Below, in pieces: positions 56,541 through 64,000 of a stretch of DNA of 64,000 nt. The position numbers were made by a program, and so were the translations under genes. Each line of letters begins with the position of its first letter. Positions within the stretch are counted from its first letter, which is position 1. Under the pieces are notes generated by a model that saw only the letters and a program-made list of their open reading frames with translations, made no database searches and had not been told where the DNA came from. Source of the DNA: Megamerina dolium (Eukaryota > Arthropoda > Insecta > Diptera > Megamerinidae); the NCBI GenBank assembly GCA_963854835.1, contig OY978525.1:49627429-49691428 (forward strand), read 5' to 3'.

Positions 56541-57977
56541 GGTCTGGATAGCAATGTTTGGATTAACATCGATTGATTTTTCTTCATTTCTTGCATCATT
56601 GTTTGCATTGAGTTCATGAATTGGTTCATATTCTGAATTAATGTTTGAAGCAAATGTTCAAGGGTACTTGGCTGTTGGGTGGGCAGTGAGTGTTTCTGCT
56701 CATTATTTACATTGCTTTGTTGGTGTGGGTTTTGTTTTAACACGCTAGCGTATGAATTGGTTTGATTCTTGTTTGGGATTGCAGAGAAGAATTGTGTTGC
56801 ATCAATATTTTGTCTCTTACTTGAGTTGGCTATCTGAGTTTGCTCAACTGGTTTTAGAGGTTGATTGCTAGCGGAGAAATTTAGCTTTAGGGTTGTATAT
56901 ACTGGGCAACCTGACAACCGGACAATTTGCGGTGTGATTACCTCCACAATTGCTGCATTTTTTCATGCTAGCATCGCCTTTAGATTTTGGGCATATGTTT
57001 GATTTATGGAGATCTCCACAAATCACACAAACAGCTGGCAGGGTACAATATGTCTTAGTATGTCCATATTCTTGGCAATTACTGCAATGAGGATGTCCAG
57101 TTCTCTTATGGGGTTCTTCGATTGTGATTTTGCGATGCAATAAATATCGAATTTTATATATGGGGTGTACTTCACCTTTTTTTAGGGGTTTTGTTTCAGG
57201 CTGAAGCTCAATACGATATAACGGTTGAGGTATATTGCTCTTGTTGAGAATGTTGAATACTGTTTTGGCTTGAAACCCTTCTTCCTGAAGGGCAAGTTTG
57301 ATTTCGTTAATGTCAACGTTGGGTTCGACGCCTTTGATTACAACGATTAAGCCCTTACTCCTTTTTAGGTTTGAAATTTTGGGTTTGAAATTTTTCTTGG
57401 AGATAATATTTTCGTCACTTTCATCACCTGAAAACAAAGCGTATCTATTTTCCGAACTAATAGGGGCAGTGTTCTGCTTTTGAATTTTTGTTGAATTCAT
57501 TTGTTTTGAATTTTGTGGACTTCTTTTTCGCTTTACTACAATAATGTAGCGATCAATTCCAGTTTGAACAGCAACTGGTTCTTTATTAGTCATCACACTA
57601 GTTTCTTTAACTACTGGGTTATGCACTTCAGTAGAAAGGCCGTTATTTGTTTGCTTTGATGTTGTAGCTATTGGTGTTACAGCAGGAGAAGCGCATTGTA
57701 CACTCCACGGTATAGAGGGAGATAGTATATCACGAGAGAACAAATTATTTTTTTTGTCTGTATTTATTGTTGTTGCAAATTTTGATGTAGTGTTAGAGTG
57801 AGGAATATGTACAGGCAAAAGATTTGCACTGTTACTTTCACTTGTGCAGTGTGTATCAACTGTTTTTTTCGATAATGCACTTATCGGGGTGGTTTGCGCG
57901 GGTGATTGCAAATTATTGTTTACACACACATTAACAAGCGATTGCCGTTGCCGGAGAGGAGAGCGCTGAACACTCAT
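56537..57977 (-). pseudogene. Jockey ORF1 (gag-like, three zinc knuckles)
   Basis: Frame 56868-57977 gives 369 codons: a Ser/Thr/Asn-rich start, an RRM-like PRE-C2HC region (~205-285; GLIVVIKGVEPNVDINEI), and three knuckles, C298-C301-H306-C311, C317-C320-H324-C329 and C341-C344-H348-C352. At ~56880 a frameshift moves the reading into 56537-56947, which repeats the end of the third knuckle (GCPVYTTLKLN) and continues with an Asn/Gln-rich tail ending in a coiled segment (MNQFMNSMQTMMQEMKK). Its stop overlaps the ORF2 start as ATGA. It binds element RNA in known Jockey relatives. Confidence 0.9.
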
Positions 57978-58179
57978 ATTATAAACAAAATGTTTGCAAA
58001 ATATTATTATTTTGTTTATTTTTTTTTTCTAAAAAAAAAAAAAATCACCGAAATAACTCACTGAGTTTCTTAGCGTCTTTTCGCAAAATATTAAAATTTT
58101 TTTTTTACTGAAAACAATCAGTTTTACGACTCTATGAAACACGTCCACTCTTATTGGTGACTTTCACTCAATGACTTTC

Positions 58180-59990
58180 ACTCCGATTATGCCCTACATT
58201 TTCCTGGCTTCCCTTACTATGGCCTGTTTTTGGAGTATAATTCCCTTTCGGCTTTGTATTGTTTGTGAATGACGTACAAGATAGATTGAACTCATGCCCA
58301 TAATGTTTACATTTTATACAGAAGGGGGTATTTTTCCTATTAAAATATTCGTCCCTTGTGTGTCCCTTCTTGTAGCAGAAGGAACAGGTAGGAACCTTCC
58401 TTTGGCCGTTTTGAGGATTTTCTTTATTCTTTGAGTACTGATCTGCCTTAAATGGCACTTTATTATTTCTGTTTTGGTGGAACGCTATTATGTTACCTGT
58501 TTGGGTTTGGCAATCTTCATAAGAATTTAATAAGGTATTGAGACCTACATTGGCTCCCACGTGAAGTGCGTAGTGCTGTTGTCCTCTGTTGAGCAGGATA
58601 TTCGCATTTACGGCTTCCTCCGTCAGTTCCTCTAAATTACCTGTCTTACTTAGCATATGCACTCTAAGCATTGGTTCACTAAGGCCTGCTACGAATGCTT
58701 TCCTTGTGGACCTATCTAGCTCATGCAGCAGTGCTAGGTCTTCTTTTGCCCCATATGTGCTTTTGACACAGTGAGTTGCGGCGGTTTTCAATTCGTCTAA
58801 TCTCCTGGCGAACGCTCTTATGCTTTCTTGTGGTAATTGCCGTGCAAACTGGATTTGGTGAGTGATGGGTTCTATATGGGCTATTTTCAGGTATGTGTTT
58901 CTTAGAAGTACAGAATATGAAATCTTCCATCTCATCTGGTTTAATTCCTTTGCTGGCTAATTTACAAAAAAAAAAAATATATGTGGCACTTAAAGCCCCA
59001 AAGGGCTCATTGGCCGAGCTTCTCTTCCATTACTGTTTTGCGTCTTAAATTTTGGACAGTATTAGAATGGACCTACTTATTTTAGCCGGTTCCGAATGGC
59101 AGAACACTTGTGACATCACTTTTTCTGAGCTTTGTCACAGAGTTCTTTTTTAGAAGCTTTTTCATGGCAAGTTGTTACTGTCGGAAGAACTGCCAATTGC
59201 TTGCCGATGGGTGGGTACCGTTCGAAAGATATTAAATTTGTTATGCATCAGCCGGGTATTGAACCACGACCTACAGATCAGAAGGCGAACACACTAACCA
59301 CTGAGCTACGGCACCCACTGGCTAATTTACACCCAGCTATAAATTGGTGGACTTCTTTTGACTCAACTCCAGTGAGTACTGGAACTAGTCTACTAACCAT
59401 CTGCACTATCTCGTATATACGCATTTTTTTCGTTGTTTGTGGCTGCGAGTTCGTAAGTATCTTCCTTACAGGTGTACTGCGGCGAAGATGTGTCTCTTCT
59501 GCTAAACTGCGTTCTCTCTCAAGATTTCTTACTTGGGCCTGGAGAGCGCTTAATTGCTCAGTGTCCATGGAGACTCTGACTCTCTTTTCTATAAATTCCT
59601 CGGAAATATTCCTCTCCTTAAGTTATCCTTCTAACTCCTGATTCCTTCTGTGGAGTTCTACGTCCTTTGCGTCTAGTTGTTCAGCTTCTAACCCTTGGTT
59701 TACAATCCTTAATCTGAGGTTTCTTATTTGTGCTTCCGCTGCATCCAAATTGTCCTTCACGTCTAAACTTGCTTCACCCTGTGTTTCTAAATGGTTTCTT
59801 AATTCTGTTAATGTAGCTTCTAGCTCCTCACCTGGTGCTAGTACTTTGCCGTGCTGCACTTTCGATTTTATGAGCTCGTATTGCTCGTAAGTACTATGTT
59901 TTTTAATTAAATCCCACACGAAAGTGGTGGCTTCCTGAATTGCAATATCTGAGGAGATACTAACCTCCATCAGAATATCCTGGAACACAA
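58180..59990 (-). pseudogene. errantivirus B gag
   Basis: Three frames. 59623-59988: start near 59988, N-terminal helices and a Glu/Leu-rich coiled coil (EAQIRNLRLRIVNQGLEA). 59278-59568: a second coiled coil (QVRNLERERSLAEE) and start of capsid (YEIVQMVSRLVPVLTG), interrupted by the SINE. 58168-58935: capsid (QIQFARQLPQESIRAFARRL, FVAGLSEPMLRVH) and two knuckle-like units, CSFCYKKGHTRDEYF (last Cys changed to Phe/Tyr) and CIKCKHYGHEFNLSC. It runs into the Jockey element at 58180. A frame change between the first two pieces adds to the breakage. Confidence 0.88.
58966..59318 (-). mobile_element. tRNA-headed SINE, copy 6, with 12-bp target duplication
   Basis: Inserted in gag. Tail to the left (poly-A then atatgtggcacttaaagccc), tRNA-like head to the right (gagctacggcacccac). 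The duplication tggctaatttac is at 58954-58965 and 59319-59330. Confidence 0.95.
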
Positions 59991-60081
59991 ATCTATTTTT
60001 ATGCCCTAGGGAACAATGGAATTCTAATACTGCGTTAAACGTTTAACGTAAAATATCTTGTCTTACAAGATACTTCGCAGT

Positions 60082-60099
60082 ATCCTACCGGCTGCGCCA
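60082..60099 (-). promoter_or_regulatory. primer binding site, tRNA-Ser type
   Basis: Plus strand atcctaccggctgcgcca ends in CCA three bases before the LTR; it agrees with a tRNA-Ser 3' end as known for 17.6/297-type elements. tRNA identity from memory. Confidence 0.75.
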
Positions 60100-60102
60100 A
60101 AA

Positions 60103-60998
60103 TGTTGTGTCCTTCTTTTAGCAGAACCCTAATCTCTGTCTAGAAATCTTATAGTTTAGGACTTAGCTCTTTCTTTTATTCTCTCCTGCTTTCCGTAATT
60201 ATTTCACGCACAACACAATTATTTTTCAATATAGTTTTTTATTATTTAACGATATATATGTATTTCTTGCACAAGGTAGCTTTAATTTTAACAATATGTT
60301 ATTTTCTCCAACAAAGTTGTTTTCTTTAAATGTTTCCTTTTCACAATTTATTTATATTCTTTTTCCACAATTTGACTCTATCTAGGATGTTGTATCCTTC
60401 ACAATGTGATTACTACCTTTACTTCACTATAACTCGCTCTCCGAGTCATCCACTTATTTTACGTAACTAGATTCACTAACTCACTGACTGCCCCATTTCA
60501 GGCCTTGTCTTAGTTTATATAGTTGTAGTTAATACTTCTTGTTGTAAATATTGTGCATGAGTTCAATTTTATGTATACCTGGTTGTTTCATATTTTGTTT
60601 TTCTTTTTGGCTTTTGTTTTCTTTTCACTGTGTATGGTTGTTGAATTATTTCATAATCATATATCGAGGTACGATGACCCGTTGGTTCTTTTATTATTGT
60701 TTATTATTTAATTCATTACTTTTCTTCTTCTGCGTTCTTTGTTTTTCATGATTGTGAAATTGTTCAACAATCATACAATGAAGTACGATGACGCTAACCA
60801 CGCATTTTTATAAATATACTACAACCCATTTTAGTCAATGATAATTACATTATGCATTATGCATTATGCATAGTGTGTTGATTATCATTAATTAATGGTT
60901 ACACATAATAAAATAACATAATGATAATAATAATATTACTATAACATTTGTATGAGCAAAATGCATAAATTAGATTAGCATTATTTTGACTCACAACA
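60103..60998 (-). repeat. 5' LTR of errantivirus B (896 bp)
   Basis: Minus-strand start TGTTGTGAGTCAAAATAATG at 60998 and end ...CACAACA at 60103, next to the PBS. The start is shared with LTR families A and C, while the rest matches only 20330-20960 and 28050-29215. Confidence 0.88.
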
Positions 60999-62282
60999 AT
61001 TTGTTAGACAGTTAGCTATTTATTATCCGCAGCAGATACACAGGTATTTTCTTCGCCTCCAGTGCCCTCATAATATGAGACAAATAATTCGAGTTGAAAG
61101 CATTTTGCACATCAAATGTGACAACTGCGCAATATTTTTTGTCGCCATGCATTCTATCACCTTGCCCGTCAATTTTCCAACTGCGTCTATGATGGATCGA
61201 TGTCTCCTAAAGCCAAATTGATTCGCAGACAAGCCAGGCGACTCACCTTCTAGATGATGCTCCAGACGTGTGCAGATAAGCCTCTCCAGTATTTTGGACA
61301 TCTTGTCGATCATGCCAAATGGTCGATACGCACCCGGCCACCTGCCGGTTTCCTATTATGTTTAACAGCGATCATAAGCGCTCCCCCCTCTTATTATTTC
61401 CGCCTCCTCGATTACCACTGCTTCCTCTACTGCGGGTGTCACCATACTTGGTTGTGGATCTTTCTCCGGGAAAAGCGTATTATTCTTTTCTAGAAGAATA
61501 GGTCAGGTTGGTGCTTGGCCTCTAACACTTTTGGCTTTCGTTGTGACTATTTTGTACTCGTCACCCCACGGGTTCTCGTCCACTTTTTCACAAAGTTCTT
61601 TGAAGCACGAGGACTTGCTTTTTTATCGCCTTCTCAAACTCCTTGCGTTTTTTTGAAGCATTCACGCATTCATGCCTCTGCTTCTTTGGGAGAGTCGTCT
61701 TGCTCTATGACATTCGCTTCTTACCGTATTAATCTCATCGTTCCACCAATATGCGGGTTTTATAGACATATTCATGTGCAGGAAAGGACATGTCAGCGTC
61801 GTAGGCTTTGCTAACCAACATGTCGGCTTGGTCATTCACGTCGTTCGAGCTCTCTGGCTTCTCATCTAGCATGAGTCTGAAGGCTTCCTCATATAGCGTT
61901 TCCAGTTTTCATCCTTTGGTCTGTGTTTTTTGCAGCCACCCTCGAATAGGTGCATACTTGCCGAATTCCATCATAATAGCAACGTGGTCACCATGTGTGT
62001 TAAAGTCGCACACCTGAAAACTTGCCGATCGCACCAGTGAACGGCTGACGAACGTAATATCAATTATTGATCCGCGACCATTGTTCTCGAAGGTATTCGT
62101 TCCGCCGGTATTGAGCACGGAGAAGCAAGGAGAACGCCTTAAGCAGAGCATCACCCCGTCTGTTTGTGTAGCTGCTGCCCCATTCCTCGGATTGCTTATT
62201 CGTTTAAACATATCTCACAACTAACCTAACAACTAAACTAAGGTATCCACGACCTGCCGACCCCCCGGCTGCGTAAAGCACA
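60999..62282 (-). pseudogene. R1-like non-LTR retrotransposon fragment (endonuclease end and partial RT)
   Basis: 61909-62211 gives the endonuclease C-terminal part (GRGSIIDITFVSRSLVRS, HGDHVAIMMEF). 61068-61313 gives RT: KMSKILERLICTRLEHHLEG, SANQFGFRRHRSIIDAVGKL, and motif A region (FDVQNAFNS) in the next frame at ~61100. Between them lies a degraded linker. RT stops right where the errantivirus LTR begins at 60998, so that LTR may have inserted here or joined by rearrangement. Related to the element at 35.5-38.3 kb but not the same family copy. Confidence 0.75.
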
Positions 62283-62283
62283 G

Positions 62284-62367
<84 letters not shown>

Positions 62368-62368
62368 T
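62283..62368. repeat. (TA)n tract at the DD41D left end
   Basis: TA run that replaces the outermost ~17 bases of the left inverted repeat of the mariner. Confidence 0.85.
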
Positions 62369-63653
62369 TTGCGGTTTCAAAAGTAAATGTAAATATATAA
62401 CATATAAAATATTTTTTATCGATATTTCATTTTTAATATAAAGTTTGAACGTTGACATTATGTGTGAAATACTACATCATTTAAATGACCACCACGCGAA
62501 TTGTTGCAAGCATCGATTCTTTTGAGGTAATTTTCGACCACTTTTTGACACATATTGGGCGATATCTCAGCCATAACGTGACGAATGTTGGTTTTTAGGT
62601 GCTCAAGAGTTAAAGGTTTATCTGCATAAACACGGTCTTTCGCGTAGCCCCACAAAAAAAAGTCAAGCGGTGTCAAATCGCATGATCTTGGTGGCCACTT
62701 GATATCGCCACGACGAGAAATTACGCGGCCAGAAAATTTCTCTTGCAATAAAGCCATATTCGCTCGAGTTGTGTGGCATGTGGCACCGTCTTGTTGAAAC
62801 CACATATTCTCTAAGTCGTATTCTTCAATAGCAGGCAAAAAAAAGTCGGTTATCATATGACCGTAACGCTCCGAATTGACGGTGACAGTCGTTCCATCGT
62901 CGTTTTCGAAGAAGTAAGGTCCAATCACACATCCGGACCAAAGAGCGCACCAAGCAGTGACTTTTTGTGGATGTAGTGGCCTCTCTTCAATTACTTGAGG
63001 ATTCTCAGAACCCCAAATACGACAATTTTGTTTGTTAACATACCCACCGATTGAAAAATGTGCTTCGTCGCTGAAGAAAATTTTGTTCGAAAAATCGCCG
63101 TCCACCGCCTGTTGTTCAAGCACCCATTCGACGTATCTACGACGTTGTGAATGGTCAGCTGGCTTCAGTTGTTGTGTGAGCTGGATTTTATATGGATGTA
63201 GGTGTAGATCCAAATGAAAAATACGCCATAATGTGTCGTAAGACAGTCCTAATTCCTGAGAACGACGAGGAATGGACACATTCGGGTCTTCGGCAACACT
63301 TTCACTTACAGCAGCGATATTTTCGGTGGTACGAGCGAAACGATGATGCACAGGCCTTACAATATCTGTAACCGATCCAGTCTCTTCATATTTCTTCACA
63401 ATTTTTTCAATTGCTTGCGTAGTTGGACGATTATGTAAACCATAATCTCCTCTTAAAGAACGATATGTGGCTGTGGCAGTATCACCATTTTTGTAGTAGG
63501 TTTTTACAATTTTAATGCGTTGTGCGATAGTTAAGCGATCCATTTTCGCAAATGTCAGACTTTGAACTGAAAAGAAAGAAATTGTTTTAACAACTCAGTT
63601 TGACAGATGTCGAATTCTAGCCCTATACTTTTGAAACCGTGAAATGGATAACC

Positions 63654-63656
<3 letters not shown>
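62369..63656 (-). mobile_element. DD41D (rosa-type) mariner, intact frame, one damaged TIR
   Basis: The right (5') end reads AAGGGTTATCCATTTCACGG on the minus strand and is flanked by TA. The left end retains only gcggtttcaaaagta of the inverted repeat before the TA tract. The transposase frame between them is uninterrupted. A deleted relative is at 33600-34591. Confidence 0.92.
62458..63543 (-). CDS. Tc1/mariner transposase, DD41D (rosa) type, full length
   Basis: 361 residues, ATG to stop with no interruption. Residues ~1-120 form two helix-turn-helix units (RIKIVKTYYKNGDTATATYR; SIPRRSQELGLSYDTLWRI) that bind the inverted repeats. The catalytic triad is D159 (IFFSDEAHF), D252 (FQQDGATCH) and D294 (LTPLDFFLW); 41 residues separate the last two, as in the rosa group first known from Ceratitis. 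It would cut and paste its element at TA sites in the nucleus. The start matches known members (MDRLT...). All key residues are present, so the protein may be active, but the damaged left repeat probably stops this copy from moving itself; it could act in trans. Recent relative to most of the window. Confidence 0.93.
   Translation of the reverse strand: MDRLTIAQRIKIVKTYYKNGDTATATYRSLRGDYGLHNRPTTQAIEKIVKKYEETGSVTDIVRPVHHRFARTTENIAAVSESVAEDPNVSIPRRSQELGLSYDTLWRIFHLDLHLHPYKIQLTQQLKPADHSQRRRYVEWVLEQQAVDGDFSNKIFFSDEAHFSIGGYVNKQNCRIWGSENPQVIEERPLHPQKVTAWCALWSGCVIGPYFFENDDGTTVTVNSERYGHMITDFFLPAIEEYDLENMWFQQDGATCHTTRANMALLQEKFSGRVISRRGDIKWPPRSCDLTPLDFFLWGYAKDRVYADKPLTLEHLKTNIRHVMAEISPNMCQKVVENYLKRIDACNNSRGGHLNDVVFHT

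Positions 63657-63687
<31 letters not shown>
63657..63687. repeat. (TA)n tract at the DD41D right end
   Basis: TA run then gagagag between the mariner and Gypsy-A sequence. The TA target lies within it. Confidence 0.85.
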
Positions 63688-63695
<8 letters not shown>

Positions 63696-64000
63696 CATAA
63701 CAAGCTCTGTTTCATAGGACCTTTTGGAATATGCTCTTAAATCATACCGGTTTTTCATCTTGTCACTTGTTATCTGTGACCCCTCTCTGATGAACTGATG
63801 TATTTCATCCAACTCTTCCCGCTTTTCGCTAGTGTAGTTACCTTCCGTTGATATCGTTGGTGTTGCGACTCCAAATTTTAAATCAACTGGCAGTCTTAAC
63901 TCGTTTCCAAAAATTGCCATTGCTTGTGTAGTAGCCGTCATATCATGTTGTGCGTATCGATATGCCATGAGGAACATTGGTATATGCGCATCCCAGTCTT
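63688..64000 (-). pseudogene. Gypsy-A integrase C-terminal fragment, continues past window
   Basis: Matches 633-~925 of the left element: FLMAYRYAQHDMTATTQAMA, FGNELRLPVDLKFG, SEKREELDEIHQFIREGSQ. The reading frame (from 63977) runs on into the TA repeat only by chance. This copy differs from the left one at many positions, so it is a separate insertion. It is cut at the TA tract, downstream of which the mariner lies, and extends beyond 64000. Confidence 0.9.

Larger units (their letters stand above)
54298..58179 (-). mobile_element. Jockey-type non-LTR retrotransposon, near full length
   Basis: Minus-strand ORF1 and ORF2 and a poly-A tail (plus-strand T run at 54298-54315). The target duplication actccgattat lies at 54287-54297 and 58180-58190, fixing both ends: 3882 bp. 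It split errantivirus B between gag and protease. Three or four frameshifts inactivate it. Confidence 0.95.
53263..60998 (-). mobile_element. errantivirus family B, 5' part with nested insertions
   Basis: 5' LTR (60103-60998), PBS (60082-60099), gag (58180-59990) and protease region (53263-54286). Nested inside are a Jockey element (54298-58179) and a SINE (58966-59318), both with target duplications. RT and everything downstream are absent; the left edge is the (TA)n tract. LTR remnants of this family are at 20330 and 28050. Confidence 0.88.

Noticed and set aside
35496..61100. Idea that both R1-like fragments break at the same RT residue
   Set aside because: On closer reading one ends ~7 residues after motif A and the other ~27 after, so the breaks are different.
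1..64000. CRISPR array, operon or bacterial feature
   Set aside because: No regularly spaced repeats with unique spacers and no bacterial-type genes; the content is that of an insect genome.

Overview
This window looks like a stretch of heterochromatin-like, transposon-rich DNA from an insect, most probably a higher fly and perhaps a tephritid fruit fly. The clues are AT-rich sequence, insect-type Ty3/Gypsy and errantivirus elements, Roo-like BEL/Pao elements with an env remnant, Jockey, LOA-like, R1-like and RTE-like non-LTR elements, mariners including a rosa-type DD41D copy, and a tRNA-headed SINE. I found no host protein gene, no free-standing tRNA or rRNA gene and no prokaryotic feature. 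Nearly every coding-like stretch is a piece of a transposable element, and almost all are broken.

Layout, left to right. 1-3832: minus-strand Gypsy element with two LTRs, a tRNA-Leu-type primer binding site, a SAP-domain gag, and one long frame where gag runs into integrase because protease, RT and most of RNase H are deleted. 5.3-8.5 kb: errantivirus-type LTR abutting a LOA-like 3' end with a (TA)n tail, a SINE and a mariner fragment. 9.8-11.4 kb: degraded LOA/I-like RT. 11.4-18.3 kb: minus-strand BEL/Pao element (env, integrase, RNase H, RT, protease, gag), with a SINE near its 3' end and a Harbinger deletion derivative (18256-19703) in its LTR. 20.3-26.8 kb: LTR remnant, half of a mariner-type element, then plus-strand errantivirus pol and env with a 3' LTR. 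27-30.4 kb: SINE with an unusual tail, LTR remnant, a long AT-rich hairpin, another SINE. 30.6-35.2 kb: RTE-like pieces in opposite orientations around a foldback element, a SINE and a deleted DD41D copy. 35.5-38.7 kb: minus-strand R1-like element. 39.3-39.8 kb: MITE with ~200-bp inverted repeats. 40.1-41.2 kb: LOA-like ORF1. 41.6-42.9 kb: mariner split by a solo LTR with a 4-bp target duplication. 43-47.5 kb: second BEL element, fused in frame to Gypsy RT (47100-48218). 48.7-52.9 kb: plus-strand LOA-like element with RT and RNase H. 53.3-61.0 kb: minus-strand errantivirus with LTR, tRNA-Ser-type PBS and gag, into which a nearly full Jockey element and a SINE jumped, both with target-site duplications. 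61.0-62.3 kb: R1-like fragment. 62.4-63.7 kb: DD41D mariner with an intact transposase frame. 63.7-64.0 kb: fragment of the same Gypsy family as at the left end.

The parts do not work together as a pathway. They record successive insertions, several of which can be ordered from target duplications. The one frame that looks able to make a whole known enzyme is the DD41D transposase. The main open biological question is whether this nested array, rich in minus-strand LTR elements, is transcribed as a piRNA cluster.
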